64,000 nt of DNA from Saposhnikovia divaricata (taxonomy: Eukaryota; Streptophyta; Magnoliopsida; Apiales; Apiaceae), in the NCBI GenBank assembly GCA_036435485.1, contig CM071595.1, positions 62,001 through 126,000 of the forward strand. The letters run 5' to 3'. Within the stretch, counting starts at the first letter, position 1. The number at the start of each line of letters is the position of its first letter. Positions 45,638 to 57,660 of the stretch are shown one piece after another. Position numbers and translations under genes: made by a program. Under the pieces are notes generated by a model that was given only the letters and a program-made list of their open reading frames with translations, ran no database searches and was not told where the DNA came from.

Positions 45638-48600
45638 CTATGACTTTTTCACCCAAATCCCCTCAACATTTTGTCGTTTATTGCTGACACTTGCATCATC
45701 ATAATCAGTTGGGTCGCATATAGGGATATTAGAACAGAATGGAGGAGGGTTCCAAGAGGTCTCTTCTGGGGCATCTTCATCATACACGTCATGATAGTCT
45801 CGATTTGTCGACGATAGCACAATAGACCAATTAGCATCAGCTGGAACCTCAACATAAAAGACTTGGTTGACTTGGTCAACAGAGACATATTTGTCCTTTT
45901 TGTGACCTGGTCGATTGAAGTTCACAAGCGTGAAACCAAGATCATCGGACTTGATACCTCTATCACTTGCTGCCCATGTACACAAAAACAAAGGGGCCTT
46001 GAATGTGTGGTAATCTAACTCCCATATTTCTTCGATAACCCCATAAAATGTTAAATCAGTCTCTATAGGATTTATATCCTTAGCACTAGAGTCTTGGACT
46101 GTCCTAGCAACTAGTGACACACCACTATTTTGAACTACCCTTGCATTATCTCGCTGTTTTGTGTGGTATTGGACCCCGTCAACAACATAACCTTCGTAAG
46201 TCAACACTGAAAATGAAGGTTTTCCTGCCAACCATCTTATTGTTTCAGAAACGACTTCGGAATTCTCCCTCATTTATGTACTTACCTGCACGTAAAGTCA
46301 CAATGCATATAAGTTGACTTCAATTAAAAACATGACTGCTTACAGAAAAAAGTAATAAAAAAGGAAAGAATGTAAACTAACTTTTTGTTGAAACCAATCA
46401 GCAAATTGTCGATTGTGCTCTCCCAATAGCCACTGTGCAATCTTTTTTTTCCCTTGGTAAATCCCTTCCAAATATTTCTTATGCAACCTGACAATTATTA
46501 CATCAGATAAGATTAGACAGCATGAAAAAGAACTTTGAAACTTAAAAAGATACTTTTAAAAATGTTACTTACGTAACATATGGTTCCACTTCAGTGTTGT
46601 TGAGGAGGACTGTAAGATGCGCCTCATCTCGTTCTTTTTCTGGTACCGACTTCATTGTCACACCACCTATTGGACCAGAATTGTTGTCTTCATCTTTCTG
46701 AAGACCAGCAGTTCTACTACTCTCACTATAGAACTCAGTGCAAAATTCTATTGATTCTTCTTTGAGATAACCTTCAGTTATACAACCTTCCGGATAAAAT
46801 CGGTTTCTTACATAACTCTTCAATATTTTATTGAATCGTTCAAATGGAAACATCCATCTATAAAAAACCGGTCCACATAAACGCAATTCCCTTACTAAGT
46901 GGACAGTGAGATGTACCATAACATCAAGAAATGATGAAGGGAATATTTTTTCCAACTCACACAAGGTCAAAATCAGATCTGCTTGTAGTTTACTCAATTT
47001 CGACACATCCACAACTTTGTTGCACAAAGAGTTGAAGAAAAAACACAATCTTATGATACTAACCCTAACATTTTTTGGAAGCACAGAACGAATAGAAACA
47101 TGTAGTAACTGTTGGAGGAGGATATGGCAATCATGGGACTTCAGCCCATTCAAATTTAGATCAGTCATTGATACACAATTTCAAATATATGATGCATGTC
47201 CATATGGAAGTTTTATATTGGACAATGATGACAACATAATTTTTTTTTCTTTCTTGGACAAATTAAAAGGGGCAGGAGGCAAGTATGTTCTTTTTTCACC
47301 TATTTCAGGAGCTAAATCAGCCCTTAATCCCATCTCAACCATATCAAGACGAGAGGCAGTGCTGTCTTTAGTCTTGTATTTCATATTAAGAAGTGTCCCA
47401 ATTAAATTATCACACACGTTCTTCTCGATGTGCATAACATCTAAACAATGACGAACGTGGTGAAACTTCCAATATTATGACTCAAAAAAAATCGATTTCT
47501 TTTTCCATGCAGATTCCACATTTTTTGACTTCCCCCATCCCAAAACTGAATTTGAGTTGTTGTTGTTGCGCCAACACTTCTTCTCTATTAAGCGGTTCAG
47601 GTGCATGACCAAATTCTTGTTCTCCATCAAAAGATGCCCCCTGCCTCCTAAAAGGATGATCATTATCTAAATACCGACGATGACCTTGGTAGCACATTTT
47701 CTTACTATGACTTAAATATTTAGCCACAGTTTTATCGCCGCATATTGGACAAGCCTTATAACCCTTATTGATGCAGCCCGACAGATTTGCGTATCCTGGG
47801 AAGTCATTTACTGTCCACATCAGAACTGCCCTTAAAGTGAAAAAAGATTGTGTATGTGCATCGTACACGTTCGGTTCCCCTTCCTCCCATAATTTTTTTA
47901 AATCATCAATCAGTGGCTGTAGATATATGTCAATATTATTACCAGGCTCATGCGGGCAAGAAATTAATGTTGATAACATGATAAACTTCCTCTTCATGCA
48001 TAACCATGGAGGAAGATTATATATTACTAACATAACTGGCCAACAACTGTACCGGTTTTTTAATCCATTACTGTGTGGATTTATACCATCAGCCGCTAAT
48101 CCTAATCGTATATTTCTAGCCTCCCTACCAAACTCAGGCCACCTGTAATCTACATTTCTCCAAGAAGGAGAATCAGATGGATGACGCATCTTCCCATCTT
48201 CAGATCGATTATCTGCATGCCAGCTCATTAATTTAGCAGTAGAAGCAGATTTAAACAATCGTTTAAATCTGGGGATTATCGGGAAATACCACATAACCTT
48301 GGTTGGCACATTAACCCTAATTTTTCCATCTTTCCCAACTTTCCAGCGAGAAAGACGACATTTGGGACACTCAGAAGAAGACTCAAGAATTGGACCCCTG
48401 TATAATACGCAGTCATTTGGACAAGCGTGGAATTTAACATACTCGAGTCCTAAATCAGTTAAGGTTTTCTTTGCTTCATACATATTAGCAGGAAGCACAT
48501 TATCTTTTGGAAGAAAAGAGCCAATAGATTCAAGCAGATCAGTGAAGGCCTTATCACTAACTCCAAACCTAGCCTTCCAATTATGTAGTGTTAACACTGA

Positions 48601-49023
48601 CTCAAGTTTAATGCACTCACTTCCCTCGAACAGAGGTTGTTCTGCATCGGCAACAAATCTCTTAAACTCATCTGATTCATTATCGAAATCTTTCTTATTA
48701 TAGGCTGCTTCACATACGTTAAATGTTTCTGAATTTAGTGTGGTCTTTGAGGGAGGACAAGTACTACCAACTGATGACTTAGTACTTTTAACAACCTCTT
48801 CTCCATGCCAAATCCATTCATAATACCCTAAACTAAAACCCGCTTCATATAGATGACCTCTAATTATTTTGACAGAATATTTCTTGAAGTTAGCGCAGCG
48901 TGCACATAGGCAAGGGATTTTCTTTGGGTTTTTAGCATTATCCTCAGCAAATATCAAGAAGTTTTCGACTCCAATTTCATATTCCAATGAATCCCTATCC
49001 GCTTTTATCCAAGACTTATCCAT
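45638..49023 (-). pseudogene. CACTA transposase, TNP2 type
   Basis: The first exon starts MDKSWIKADRDS with the Transpos_assoc domain (CLCARCANFKK, IRGHLYEAGFSLGYYEW). The Transposase_21 core follows: CPNDCVLYRGP, ECPKCRLSRWK, RNIRLGLAADGINPHSN, VNDFPGYANLSG and CPICGDKT. DUF4218-like segments come next (LDVMHIEKNVCDNLIGTLL, GLKSHDCHILLQQLL, PVFYRWMFPFERF). After two introns (46568 and about 46385 donors) there is a DUF4216-like C-terminus (APLFLCTWAASDRG, KYVSVDQVNQVFYVEVP) ending at 45638. Lesions are a frameshift in a CAA run near 47560, a TAA near 47475, a TGA where R is expected near 47180, and a TAA just before MRENSEVVSE at 46273. The protein would bind ends and cut DNA; this copy cannot make it whole. 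Confidence 0.88.
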
Positions 49024-49568
49024 TTAATTTCCAACGACCTGATATGTCAGTCAAATTTTTAGTATAATTATAGCTAGTGATTACTTATTATGTATTCTGA
49101 CCTATAATAGTTTTATTGTAGCCTTATCTATATAATAAAAATCCAATAGTTTATATTAATAAAAGTGCACGGATGACATATGATAGCTAGCAATAATTAC
49201 AAATAGGACATGATAGACATAAGAAAAAACAAAAGGAACACAAATCTTCAATCTAAAATAATAATAACAGGCAACATGTAATTAACGTTTAACTAAAGGC
49301 ATACAATTTCTATAATTCAAATTTGTACATGGAAAATAGAGAAAGTACAAGTACCATATACAATTTGAGTTTTAATAAAGAACAGAGCAGTGGAATAAGC
49401 AATCATGACAATCAAATACACAAAGAGAAAAAATCGCTATATAAACAAGAAAGGGAGCGGGAGTACCTCTTAGTTAGTAGAAGCACTAGGTCAACACCGT
49501 GAACAACAGCTAGGAACTATCCTTTCTTCTTCGCAGACCAAAAAAATATCCCTGAATATCAGCTAAAC
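49024..49568 (-). other. 5' flank of the CACTA transposase gene, left of the nested element
   Basis: AT-rich DNA between the transposase start and the Tat insertion point. The upstream continuation lies at 62106-63458 on the other side of the inserted element, so the insertion has separated the coding region from its putative promoter by 12.5 kb. Confidence 0.6.
49564..49568. repeat. Left TAAAC target duplication of the Tat element
   Basis: TAAAC here and at 62106-62110 border the two LTRs exactly. Confidence 0.95.
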
Positions 49569-50476
49569 TGTTGACGGAGGAATTTGGGAACAACAAAATT
49601 CGAGGTACGTCACCGGAAGCAAGATCTGATGCGGTGGTTCTTTGCCGGAGAAAACGGTGGTGTGTGGTTGTTGAGCGTAATTGGTGGCTAAGATTGATAG
49701 GGTTAGTGGCGGCTATTCAGAGCTCTCGACTTCCAACCCCTCAATCGGCCTACGTACCCCTGTATTTATAGGGGATCAAGCCATACGTAGTTCTTGGAGA
49801 ACAAGAAACCCAAATGGGCTTGGATAACGGACCAGCTTCCGGGATGTTCTACTATGAGGCCTAACCACAAAGGCCCAAGGCTCATCCAAGATCTCAAGAC
49901 TTCACAGATAAGGAAACTTCCCCCGTCAAGGACTAGTCCTATCCGTTACCAGCTATTTCTTGATTTCAAGGATGCAGGTATAGCCGTGGTTTACCCCAAG
50001 TGTAGAACGCATCCCTGTCCCCCGAATGAGAAGCACCCACCAGATAGCAGGACAGGTGATCCAGAGCTTTTGGGTGCAAAGTGCAGGATTACTCCGAAGT
50101 TCCCCAATGAGAGCGCGCCCATTGGCTACAGGAACAGAGCTCCCAAAGCACACACCAGAAAGTCCCCATCTTTCCACCTTAGGGCGCGCTCTTAGTGTTT
50201 AAGAAGGGTCCTTATATCCAGGCAAACCCCTGGAGGCCTTCTGCGATGGACATCCCCCTCCTGAGATACGACAAAAGGGAATTCTTCAATAATCAAACAG
50301 GTCAATCGACATTATTATCATCTTAGAATTCCATCATAACCTAGGGCGCGGACTAACACCCTCAGGGCGCGCCCTAACCTCTAGAAACCCTAATTCGTTC
50401 TCTAAAATCCCAAATTGAACCCGTATTTGACCCGAATCCATCTTTGAAATACCCGAACCGAATTTTGGCTATAACA
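49569..50476 (-). repeat. 3' LTR of the Tat element
   Basis: It starts TGTTGACGGAGG and ends GGCTATAACA on the + strand, and matches 61198-62105 base for base in length. Most of the roughly 15 differences are transitions (C/T or G/A). Several hit the CG-rich palindromes: AGGGCGCGCTCT at 50181 corresponds to the intact AGGGCGCGCCCT at 61810. Confidence 0.96.
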
Positions 50477-50490
50477 ACTACCCCCCAATT
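50477..50490 (-). promoter_or_regulatory. Polypurine tract of the Tat element
   Basis: On the - strand AATTGGGGGGTAGT lies immediately before the LTR TGTTATAGCC, the normal place and composition for plus-strand priming. Confidence 0.85.
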
Positions 50491-50639
50491 CCATATGAAA
50501 TCAAAGATGATATATGGAATTTTCAAGAACAAAACCCAAAATTTTCACAATCTTCTGAACAGGGCGCGCCCTAAGACAGGACGCGTCCTTGGAATTTTAA
50601 CCGATTCTACAGCTGTCATCCACTATCTTTTCAAACCAC

Positions 50640-50647
50640 TATAAATA
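50640..50647 (+). promoter_or_regulatory. TATA box of the antisense gene
   Basis: TATAAATA is followed 30-60 bp downstream by a CT-rich stretch (TTCTCTCTCCC) typical of plant 5' untranslated leaders. A likely leader intron then follows, with donor AAG|GTATG at 50797 and acceptor TTTTTTGCAG at 51140. The position directly inside the 3' LTR and the orientation opposite to gag-pol fit a promoter for the antisense gene. Confidence 0.55.
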
Positions 50648-51309
50648 CTTCTCTATCCTTCACTTTACCCTTTTTACTTCTCTCTCCCAAAATACATACT
50701 CTACTCCAGCGATTTTCTTTTCCGAGCAATAATCCGGCTAATTCCATTACGTTTTCGGCCATTTCTTCACCAAATCGCACTCTAGAACTTACAAGGTATG
50801 TTTTCATGTCCTTATTTTTCATTTTGACCGTGTAAATTGTTCATTCCATCGATGCAACCGTGTATATACCTCATGTTCTTCGTTTTCCGGTGTATGTATA
50901 TATGTATGTATATGTGTTTGATCTTTTTTCCCAAACATATGCCTGTTTCAATATGATTTTGAACACTAGACTGAGCCCTTAGGCGCGTCCTATACTAAGG
51001 GCGCGCCCTAAGTTCTCCCAATAAATGCTAAATGCTCGTCTAATAACTTTAGGGCGTATTTGATTTGGGTTGTAATACACTCTCTTTCATTCTTCTTCCC
51101 TTGGGCGCGCCCTTAGTGCTTTTATTTTCAATTTTTTGCAGCTGGAGGGCGCGCCTTCACCATTTCATCCTTTCAAGGAATTCAATAAAAACAAAGGGAT
51201 ATACTCTCCCTTACCAGCTCCACTTCCTCCAAATCATTACCGACCTCTTTTCTCATTTATTTCTTCAGAAGACAGGGCGCGCCTTATCAAAGATTTTAAC
51301 GAAGACAAA

Positions 51310-53624
51310 ATGAGTTTTTCCAGTGAAGACTCCTTAGATAATATTCCCCTTAGCAGCCGTATAAAGAACAACACAGAAACTTCAAAACCAATACCCGAAA
51401 AAACTCCAAACCCTTTGCATACAGATCCCTCTGACAATGATTATACTCCAGATTTTAATTCCTCCAACGACACACACTCTTCTGACACTTACTCCTCTGA
51501 GGGCGCGCCCTCAGCTTCTTCTATTTCACCTATAGCCGACTCCGAACCTACATCTCCATTACCTTCTCCAGTCCCGTTTAGACATTGGGAAGTCCTTGAT
51601 GAAGAAATTGATATTGATTTTGGTAAATATGATACCATGTCTGAAAAGGAGAAAAATCTTCTTAGAAAGAAACGAGGCAAATTGGCTTGTGTGAATATGT
51701 CTTCGACAGCCATGAGTGACGATGTAGGATGGGCTATGCAATATTATGGCCAAGAAGGAATCTGGGCCATTCCATATGCTCACCACCGCCCACACATCTT
51801 CAATTATGGTAAAAATTTCAAAATTCCGAGGATGGTCTTAACTCCAAAACTTATAGCTCTTGGTGTGGGCGCGCCCTTACACCCATATCTAAGGCAAGTA
51901 CTCGAATGGTACAATCTTGCACCCATTCAACTTAGTCCCAATAGCTACAAACTTTTAATTGGTTTATTCATTCTCTATCACGATCTTGAATTTGGAGCTC
52001 CTTCCATGCACGAAGTCAGTTTCTTCTACAGCATTCGTCAATTCAGTATAGGCTATTACTACTTAGTAATAAATAAGCCTCACAACAATAAATGATTTTC
52101 TGAGGGCAGGGTCAGTCACATCAAAAACTGGAAGGAACCATACTTCTTTGTTTGGGATGTCCCTCGAGTTCGTGTGCAATTCAACACCTATCCCTGTAAG
52201 TCAGGGCGCGCCTTAAATCCTTTTTTCCTTAATAACTTTCCACTCTTGAACTTTCATTAACTTTGAATTAACACAAATAGAAGAGTTCAGAAAACTCTCC
52301 AAGGCGCGGCCTTACTCAGGGCTCAGGCCGTCCTCAAAATTGCCGAAGAAAAATTCAATCTTCAAACTCTTATCACGGAAGAAAACCTAAAAAGAGTTGG
52401 GATTTTCTCTGAGAGGGTTGGTTCCTTTTGTAAATTTAAGAAATTTAGAAATGGCGTCGCCGTTCCCTCATCCTCTAATGATAACGATGAAAATTCTGAC
52501 TCTAAGGAAGGTATAAAATTATAGATTAGGGCGCGCCCTAATATTTATTGCTTGCTTCTTTACTTAAAACGTTGTGCTTCATAACCTTTCTCCAGGGCGC
52601 GGCCTAATTGTTTCTCTTGTCTTGTGCAGATATGGCTCCTCGAATTCCTCGTGGCTTCGGAGGTACAAAGAAAAATGACAAGGAGAAAAATGATGAAAAA
52701 GCTGGTACCTCCAGGGCGCGCCCTCTTCAAGAAAAAGATTCCAGCAAAAGTATTCCTTCAAGTGATTCCCTGAAGAGGGATGTTGAGGTTCTTCACGAAC
52801 CTGTTGAGAAAAGCAAAAAACAAAGGATCGAGGTCGCGCCCTCCTATGTTGAAACTCTTATTGGGCCTTCTGCGTCCTCATTTGTCAAAGAAAACGAAGT
52901 GGATAAATGGCAAAACATGGATGCTGAAGAGGAAATTCATTCCATGATCCATGCCTCCGCCCAGCTTCTCATTCAATCTCTAGGGCGCGCCCAAAGAGTC
53001 CACAAGGAAAAGCTTCACATTAACAAACTTGAGGCTGAAAACAGGAAGTATTCAAAGATGATCATTGAGAATGATAACAAATGGAAGAAAGATCTAGACG
53101 CCAAGGACGCTATAATTGCTGATATGAAACACGACTTTGATGAATCTTGTGAACATCGTGATCTTCTGAATTCTAAAAATGTCAGGTTGGAGAAAGAGAT
53201 AGAGGAGTTGAAAATACAGCGTGACAGTCTTGAGATTGAGAAGGCTGACTGTTGGAAAGATGAGAAACAACGTGTCGAGGATGAAAACTTCCAGAGGGGA
53301 TTTGACTTCTATCTCCTTGGTTTTCTGGCTAATGATCCCGACTATAACTGGGAAGAAAAGTTTGGTCGCGAAAGTGCTGAGGATATCGAGGACTTCAAGA
53401 GGGTGCACGCGAGTGCAATCAAAGCAAAGAGGATCGAGCTGGGTTTGGACAAGGATCCTCAGGGCGCGCCCTCTACCATAGATATTCCTGAAGCTCAAGA
53501 TCAAGATGCTCAAACATTTCCTCCTGTAACAAATCAAGCCTCCATTCCTGAAGATGCAACTCCTCTCTCCATCATCCGGCCTACAAACGACCAGGACGCG
53601 TCCCCTGCTAAGGACGCGCCCTAA
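51310..53624 (+). pseudogene. Antisense gene of the Tat element (Transposase_28-like plus coiled coil)
   Basis: The first coding exon starts at ATG 51310 (MSFSSEDSLDNIPL). It has a Ser/Asp/Pro-rich linker, then a conserved domain with MSSTAMSDDVGWAMQYYG, PRMVLTPKLIALGVGAPLHP and IQLSPNSYKLLIGLFILYH, like the putative gypsy-type transposon domain Transposase_28. A TGA at 52093-52095 interrupts it before the matching KNWKEPYFFVWD segment. A second exon is near 52281-52510. A third starts after GTGCAG at 52630 (MAPRIPRGFGG), carries a coiled coil of about 90 residues (VHKEKLHINKLEAENRKYSK onward) and ends at TAA 53624. The exon 2 to 3 join is in phase; the exon 1 to 2 join is not resolved. Palindromes inside the exons read as EGAPS, VGAPLH, SRARPL and QGAPST. 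Function is unknown. Confidence 0.7.
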
Positions 53625-54459
53625 AGCTTTTATTATCTTTGAACTTTTGCTTGGTTTTAACATTTAAGGTGCGGGCCCTTTGTAAAACCCTGCAAATTGT
53701 ATTTTGAATGTCTTGAATATTGTCCGTGCTTTTGATGACTTTAAATATTGTGTTAACTTTCAAATTGCTTATCATGAAATTTCTTGTTTGGCTATCTTCA
53801 AAAATAATTATAGGGCGCGCCCTAACATATAGGGTGCAACCTTGGAATTTTCTTTATCATCATGTTAGAAAAATACATCTTCAAAAGCTCTAGTAATTCT
53901 TCTATGTAATCATTAGGATGCGGCCTTCTGATAAACTTCTTCAATCTTAAAACTTATTAATGTCATATGATGTCTTCAATATAAATGTAAAAAATTGGTA
54001 AATACAGGGCGCGCCCTAGTTACTTTGAGCGCGGCCTCTTGTGCTTTATCAGCCAATATTCTTCCAACTCTCGAAAACATTGAAACGCATAGAATTAAAA
54101 ATCTTCATTCATGTTGAGGGCGCGCCCTAAGGCATTACCCTTTTCAATATTCCTTTAACTTGTCAATTACTGCTTGTAATTACACCGAATTTCACAGGGC
54201 GCGCCCTAAGGCATAGAACAAGGGCATAAAAAACTTGAAAAAATGTCTTGATAAACTTTATTAATCTTCAAATAAACACAAATCTCAACAGAACAAGGGA
54301 AGGCATACATGTATTACCCCCCGAGCTAAGGACAACAATTCTCGACTAGAACTAAAGAAGGCGTATGTGTACTACCCCCCTAGACTAGGAGAAGATTTAT
54401 TTATGCTAGTCTATAACTTAAATATAAGCCTTCATACAATAGGGGGTCAAAACCGCACC
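53625..54459. other. Spacer between the antisense gene and pol, rich in palindromes
   Basis: It has five exact or near-exact AGGGCGCGCCCT palindromes at 53812, 53915 (degenerate), 54006, 54117 and 54196, with no credible protein. The 3' ends of the two convergent transcription units (gag-pol and the antisense gene) should meet here. Confidence 0.7.
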
Positions 54460-57400
54460 CTACTGATAGTATTTCCTCAGATGCTCTGCATTCCATGCCC
54501 TTGGGATTGTGTTGCCATCCAAGTCTTCTAGATGATAAGTTCCTTCCCAGATGATAGACTTGATCTTGTAAGGTCCTTCCCAGTTGGGACCAAAGACTCC
54601 ATGTGCTGTTATCCTTGTATTTGGCATGACTTTCCGCAGAACTAGATCTCCTACATTGAAAGGACGAATCTTCACCTTCCTGTTGTAATACCTTGCAACT
54701 CTCTGCTGATAAGTCGCCAACTTCAACTGCGAATTAGCCCTTGTTTCCTCCAACAGGTCAAGACTCAACCTTTGGTTTACCAAATTTGCCTCATCATCGT
54801 AGAAATCTCTTCGGAATGATCCTGCCCCAATCTCTACCGGAACCATTGCCTCACATCCATAAGACAACACAAAAGGGGATTCCCCCGTTGTGGTCCTTGG
54901 AGTTGTGTTATATGACCATAAGACCATAGGAAGTTCTTCAGGTCAATTCCCTTTGCTTTCTTCCAACTTCGTCTTCAAGGTATGCTTGATTATTTTGTTG
55001 ATAGCCTCTGTCTGCCCATTACTTTGAGGATGATACACAGCTGCAAATTCCTTCTTTATCCCCAAATCATCACACAACTTTCTCAATTCTTTGCTGTCAA
55101 ACTGTTTTCCATTATCCGACACAAGTTTATACGGAATTCAAAACCTGCACACAATAGAATTGAAAACGAAATCTCGAATCTTCCTTGCAGTAATTGTGGC
55201 CAAGGGCATTGCTTCCGCCCACTTGGTAAAGTAATCCACAGCGACAACAGCATACTTCACTCCTCCTTTAGCTTTAGGGAGCTCTCCAATGAGATCTATT
55301 CCCCACATAGCAAATGGCCATGGACTCATTAAAGAAGTCAAAGTAGTAGCAGGGCTGGTAGAATAATTGGCGAACCTTTGACACTTGTCACATGCCTTAA
55401 CAAACTCGTAAGCATCCTTCTTCAGGGTAGGCCAATAATATCCTTGCCTTAACACCTTCATTGCCAACGAACCACCCCCCGAGTGATTGCCGCAAATCCC
55501 TTCATGAATCTCCCTAAGGATGTAATTGCATTCATCTCCATCTATGCACTTGAGAAGTGGTTGATTAAAACCCCTCTTATATAATATCCCATCATACTCC
55601 ACGAATCTAGCTGCTTGATACTGAAGCCGCCTGGCCTCCAGCTTCTCACTTGGAAGTATACCTTCTCGAATATATTCTTGAATGGGAGTCATCCAAGTAA
55701 CATTGGGAATAGATTCCACTTCCATGACTTCAACCTCTGGAATGCTAGGTACTTCCTGTACTTGCAAAGGTACTGTCCCAAACAGCATAGCATCTTTCTG
55801 TGACCCTAACTTGGCTAACACATCTGCACTACAGTTCTCATCTCGTGGAATACATTCTACCCGTACTTCTTGAAACCTTTTAATCAACCGCTGAGCGCAC
55901 CTCATGTAAAGCTCTGTCCTTGGACCTCTGCACTGAAATCCACCTTTCACTTGTCCAACCACTAGCTCTGAATCACTTAATACAATGAGATTTACTACCT
56001 TCATCTCCAAAGCCATCTTCATCCCGTTAATCAAGGCTTCATACTCCGCATCATTATTGGTTGCTTGAAATTTGAAATGAATAGCGCTCATAAGTTGATT
56101 CCCTTCAGGGGTAAACAAGATTACTCCTGCTCCAGCTCCTCCATTGTTGACAGCTCCATCTACTTGTAACTTCCACCAAGGTTGAGGGACTTCTTCGAAT
56201 GGTGTTGCCCTCTTAAGCAGAATTTCAGGCTCAACCAATACAATTGATTTTTCTTCATTTTCCGACTCGAATTCAAGAATGAAATCAGCTAAAGCTTGAC
56301 CCTTTATAGCCGTCCTTGGAGTATATTCCAAATCAAATTGTCCCAGCTCAATTGCCCATTTTAACATTCGACCAGAGGTTTCCGGCTTGTGGAGAATTCC
56401 TCTCAATGGATATGCCGTACGAACTTCAATCTTGTGAGCTTGAAAATAAGGCCGAAGCTTCCTTGATGCCAAAACTAAGGCATTAACCAACTTTTCCATG
56501 CTAGTATATCTGGTTTCCGCATCGAGCAAACGCTTACTCACATAGTAAACCGGAGACTGATGATCAACTTCTTCTCTTACTAGTACCGCACTGATAGAAT
56601 GTTCCGAAACAGCCAAGTATAAAATTAACGTCTCTCCTTCCACAGGCTTAGCTAAGAGAGGAGGATTTCCCAAATGCTCCTTTATTCTCTGAAAAGCTTC
56701 CTCACATTCAGATGTCCATACAAAATCTTTGGCTGCCCCCTTTATCGCCTTGAAGATTTCTCTGCATTTATCAGACGATTTTGACACGAAACGATTAAGG
56801 GCAGCTATCCTTCCCGTGAGACTCTGAACTTGCTTCACACTAGACGGAGATTTCATGTCAAGAAGAGCTTTTATTTTTGCTGGATTTGCCTCGATTCCAC
56901 GATGATTAACAATAAATCCTAGAAACTTCCCGGATTCTACCCCGAAGACACATTTTTGAGGATTCAACTTCATCCTAAACTTCCTCAAGATCTCGAACAT
57001 CTGTTCCAAATGCTTTACATGGTCCTCCGCTCTTAAGGATTTAACAAGCATATCATCCACGTACACCTCCATGGTTTTCCCTATCAAATCCTTAAACATC
57101 ATGTTCACCAACCTCTGATAGGTTGCGCCAGAATTGATTAACCCGAATGGCATGCCAATATAACTGTACAATCCTCGATCCGTAATAAAGGATGTGTGCT
57201 CTTGATCCGGCTCATACATAGGGATCTGGTTGTAACCAGAGTAAGCATCCATGAAACTTAAAAGAGCATGTCCTGCCGTGGCATCCACCAACTGATCAAT
57301 CCTCGGGTGTGGAAAACTATCCTTCGGGCATGCCTTGTTCAGATCAGTGAAATCCACACAAGTTCTCCATTTTCCATTTGGTTTTTTCACAAGAACCGGA

Positions 57401-57660
57401 TTAGCCAACCAATCTGGATAATATGACTCCTTGATCAGCCCAACATCTAGAAGTCTATCCACCTCTTCTTTCAATGCTATGGCTCTCTCTCCACTTACTG
57501 GCCGGCGTTTCTGGCGAATTCCCTTCTTGGTAGGATCTATATTCAGACGGTGACACATAACCTTCGGATCAATCCCTACCATATCAGCATGACTCCAAGC
57601 AAAAACATCCAGATTGTTTAAAAGGAAATTGGTGAGCATGCCTCTTAACTTGGAGTTCAA
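54460..57660 (-). pseudogene. Tat pol: RT, RNase H, archaeal-type RNase H, integrase
   Basis: The frame directly continues the gag-protease frame after one TAG. Reverse transcriptase carries CVDFTDLNKACPKDSFP, MPFGLINSGATYQR and the catalytic EVYVDDMLVKS (about residue 200). The first RNase H is decayed or minimal (LYLAVSEHSISAVLVRE). A second, archaeal-type RNase H (WKLQVDGAVNNGGAGAGVIL, NNDAEYEALINGM, SDSELVVGQVKG) marks the Tat clade. Integrase has an HHCC finger (EIHEGICGNHSG, CDKCQRFANY) and the core MWGIDLIGELPKAKGG, LVSDNGKQFD and QTEAINKIIK. Two TGA codons break it: 55138-55140 (G expected) and 54943-54945 (W expected). The C-terminus NAEHLRKYYQ is intact. This segment is free of the palindromic motif. 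Confidence 0.92.

Noticed and set aside
49794..50195. 133-residue frame, repeated at 61423-61824
   Set aside because: Lies wholly inside the Tat LTRs, so it occurs twice by duplication of the LTR. No domain; codon pattern does not suggest a protein.
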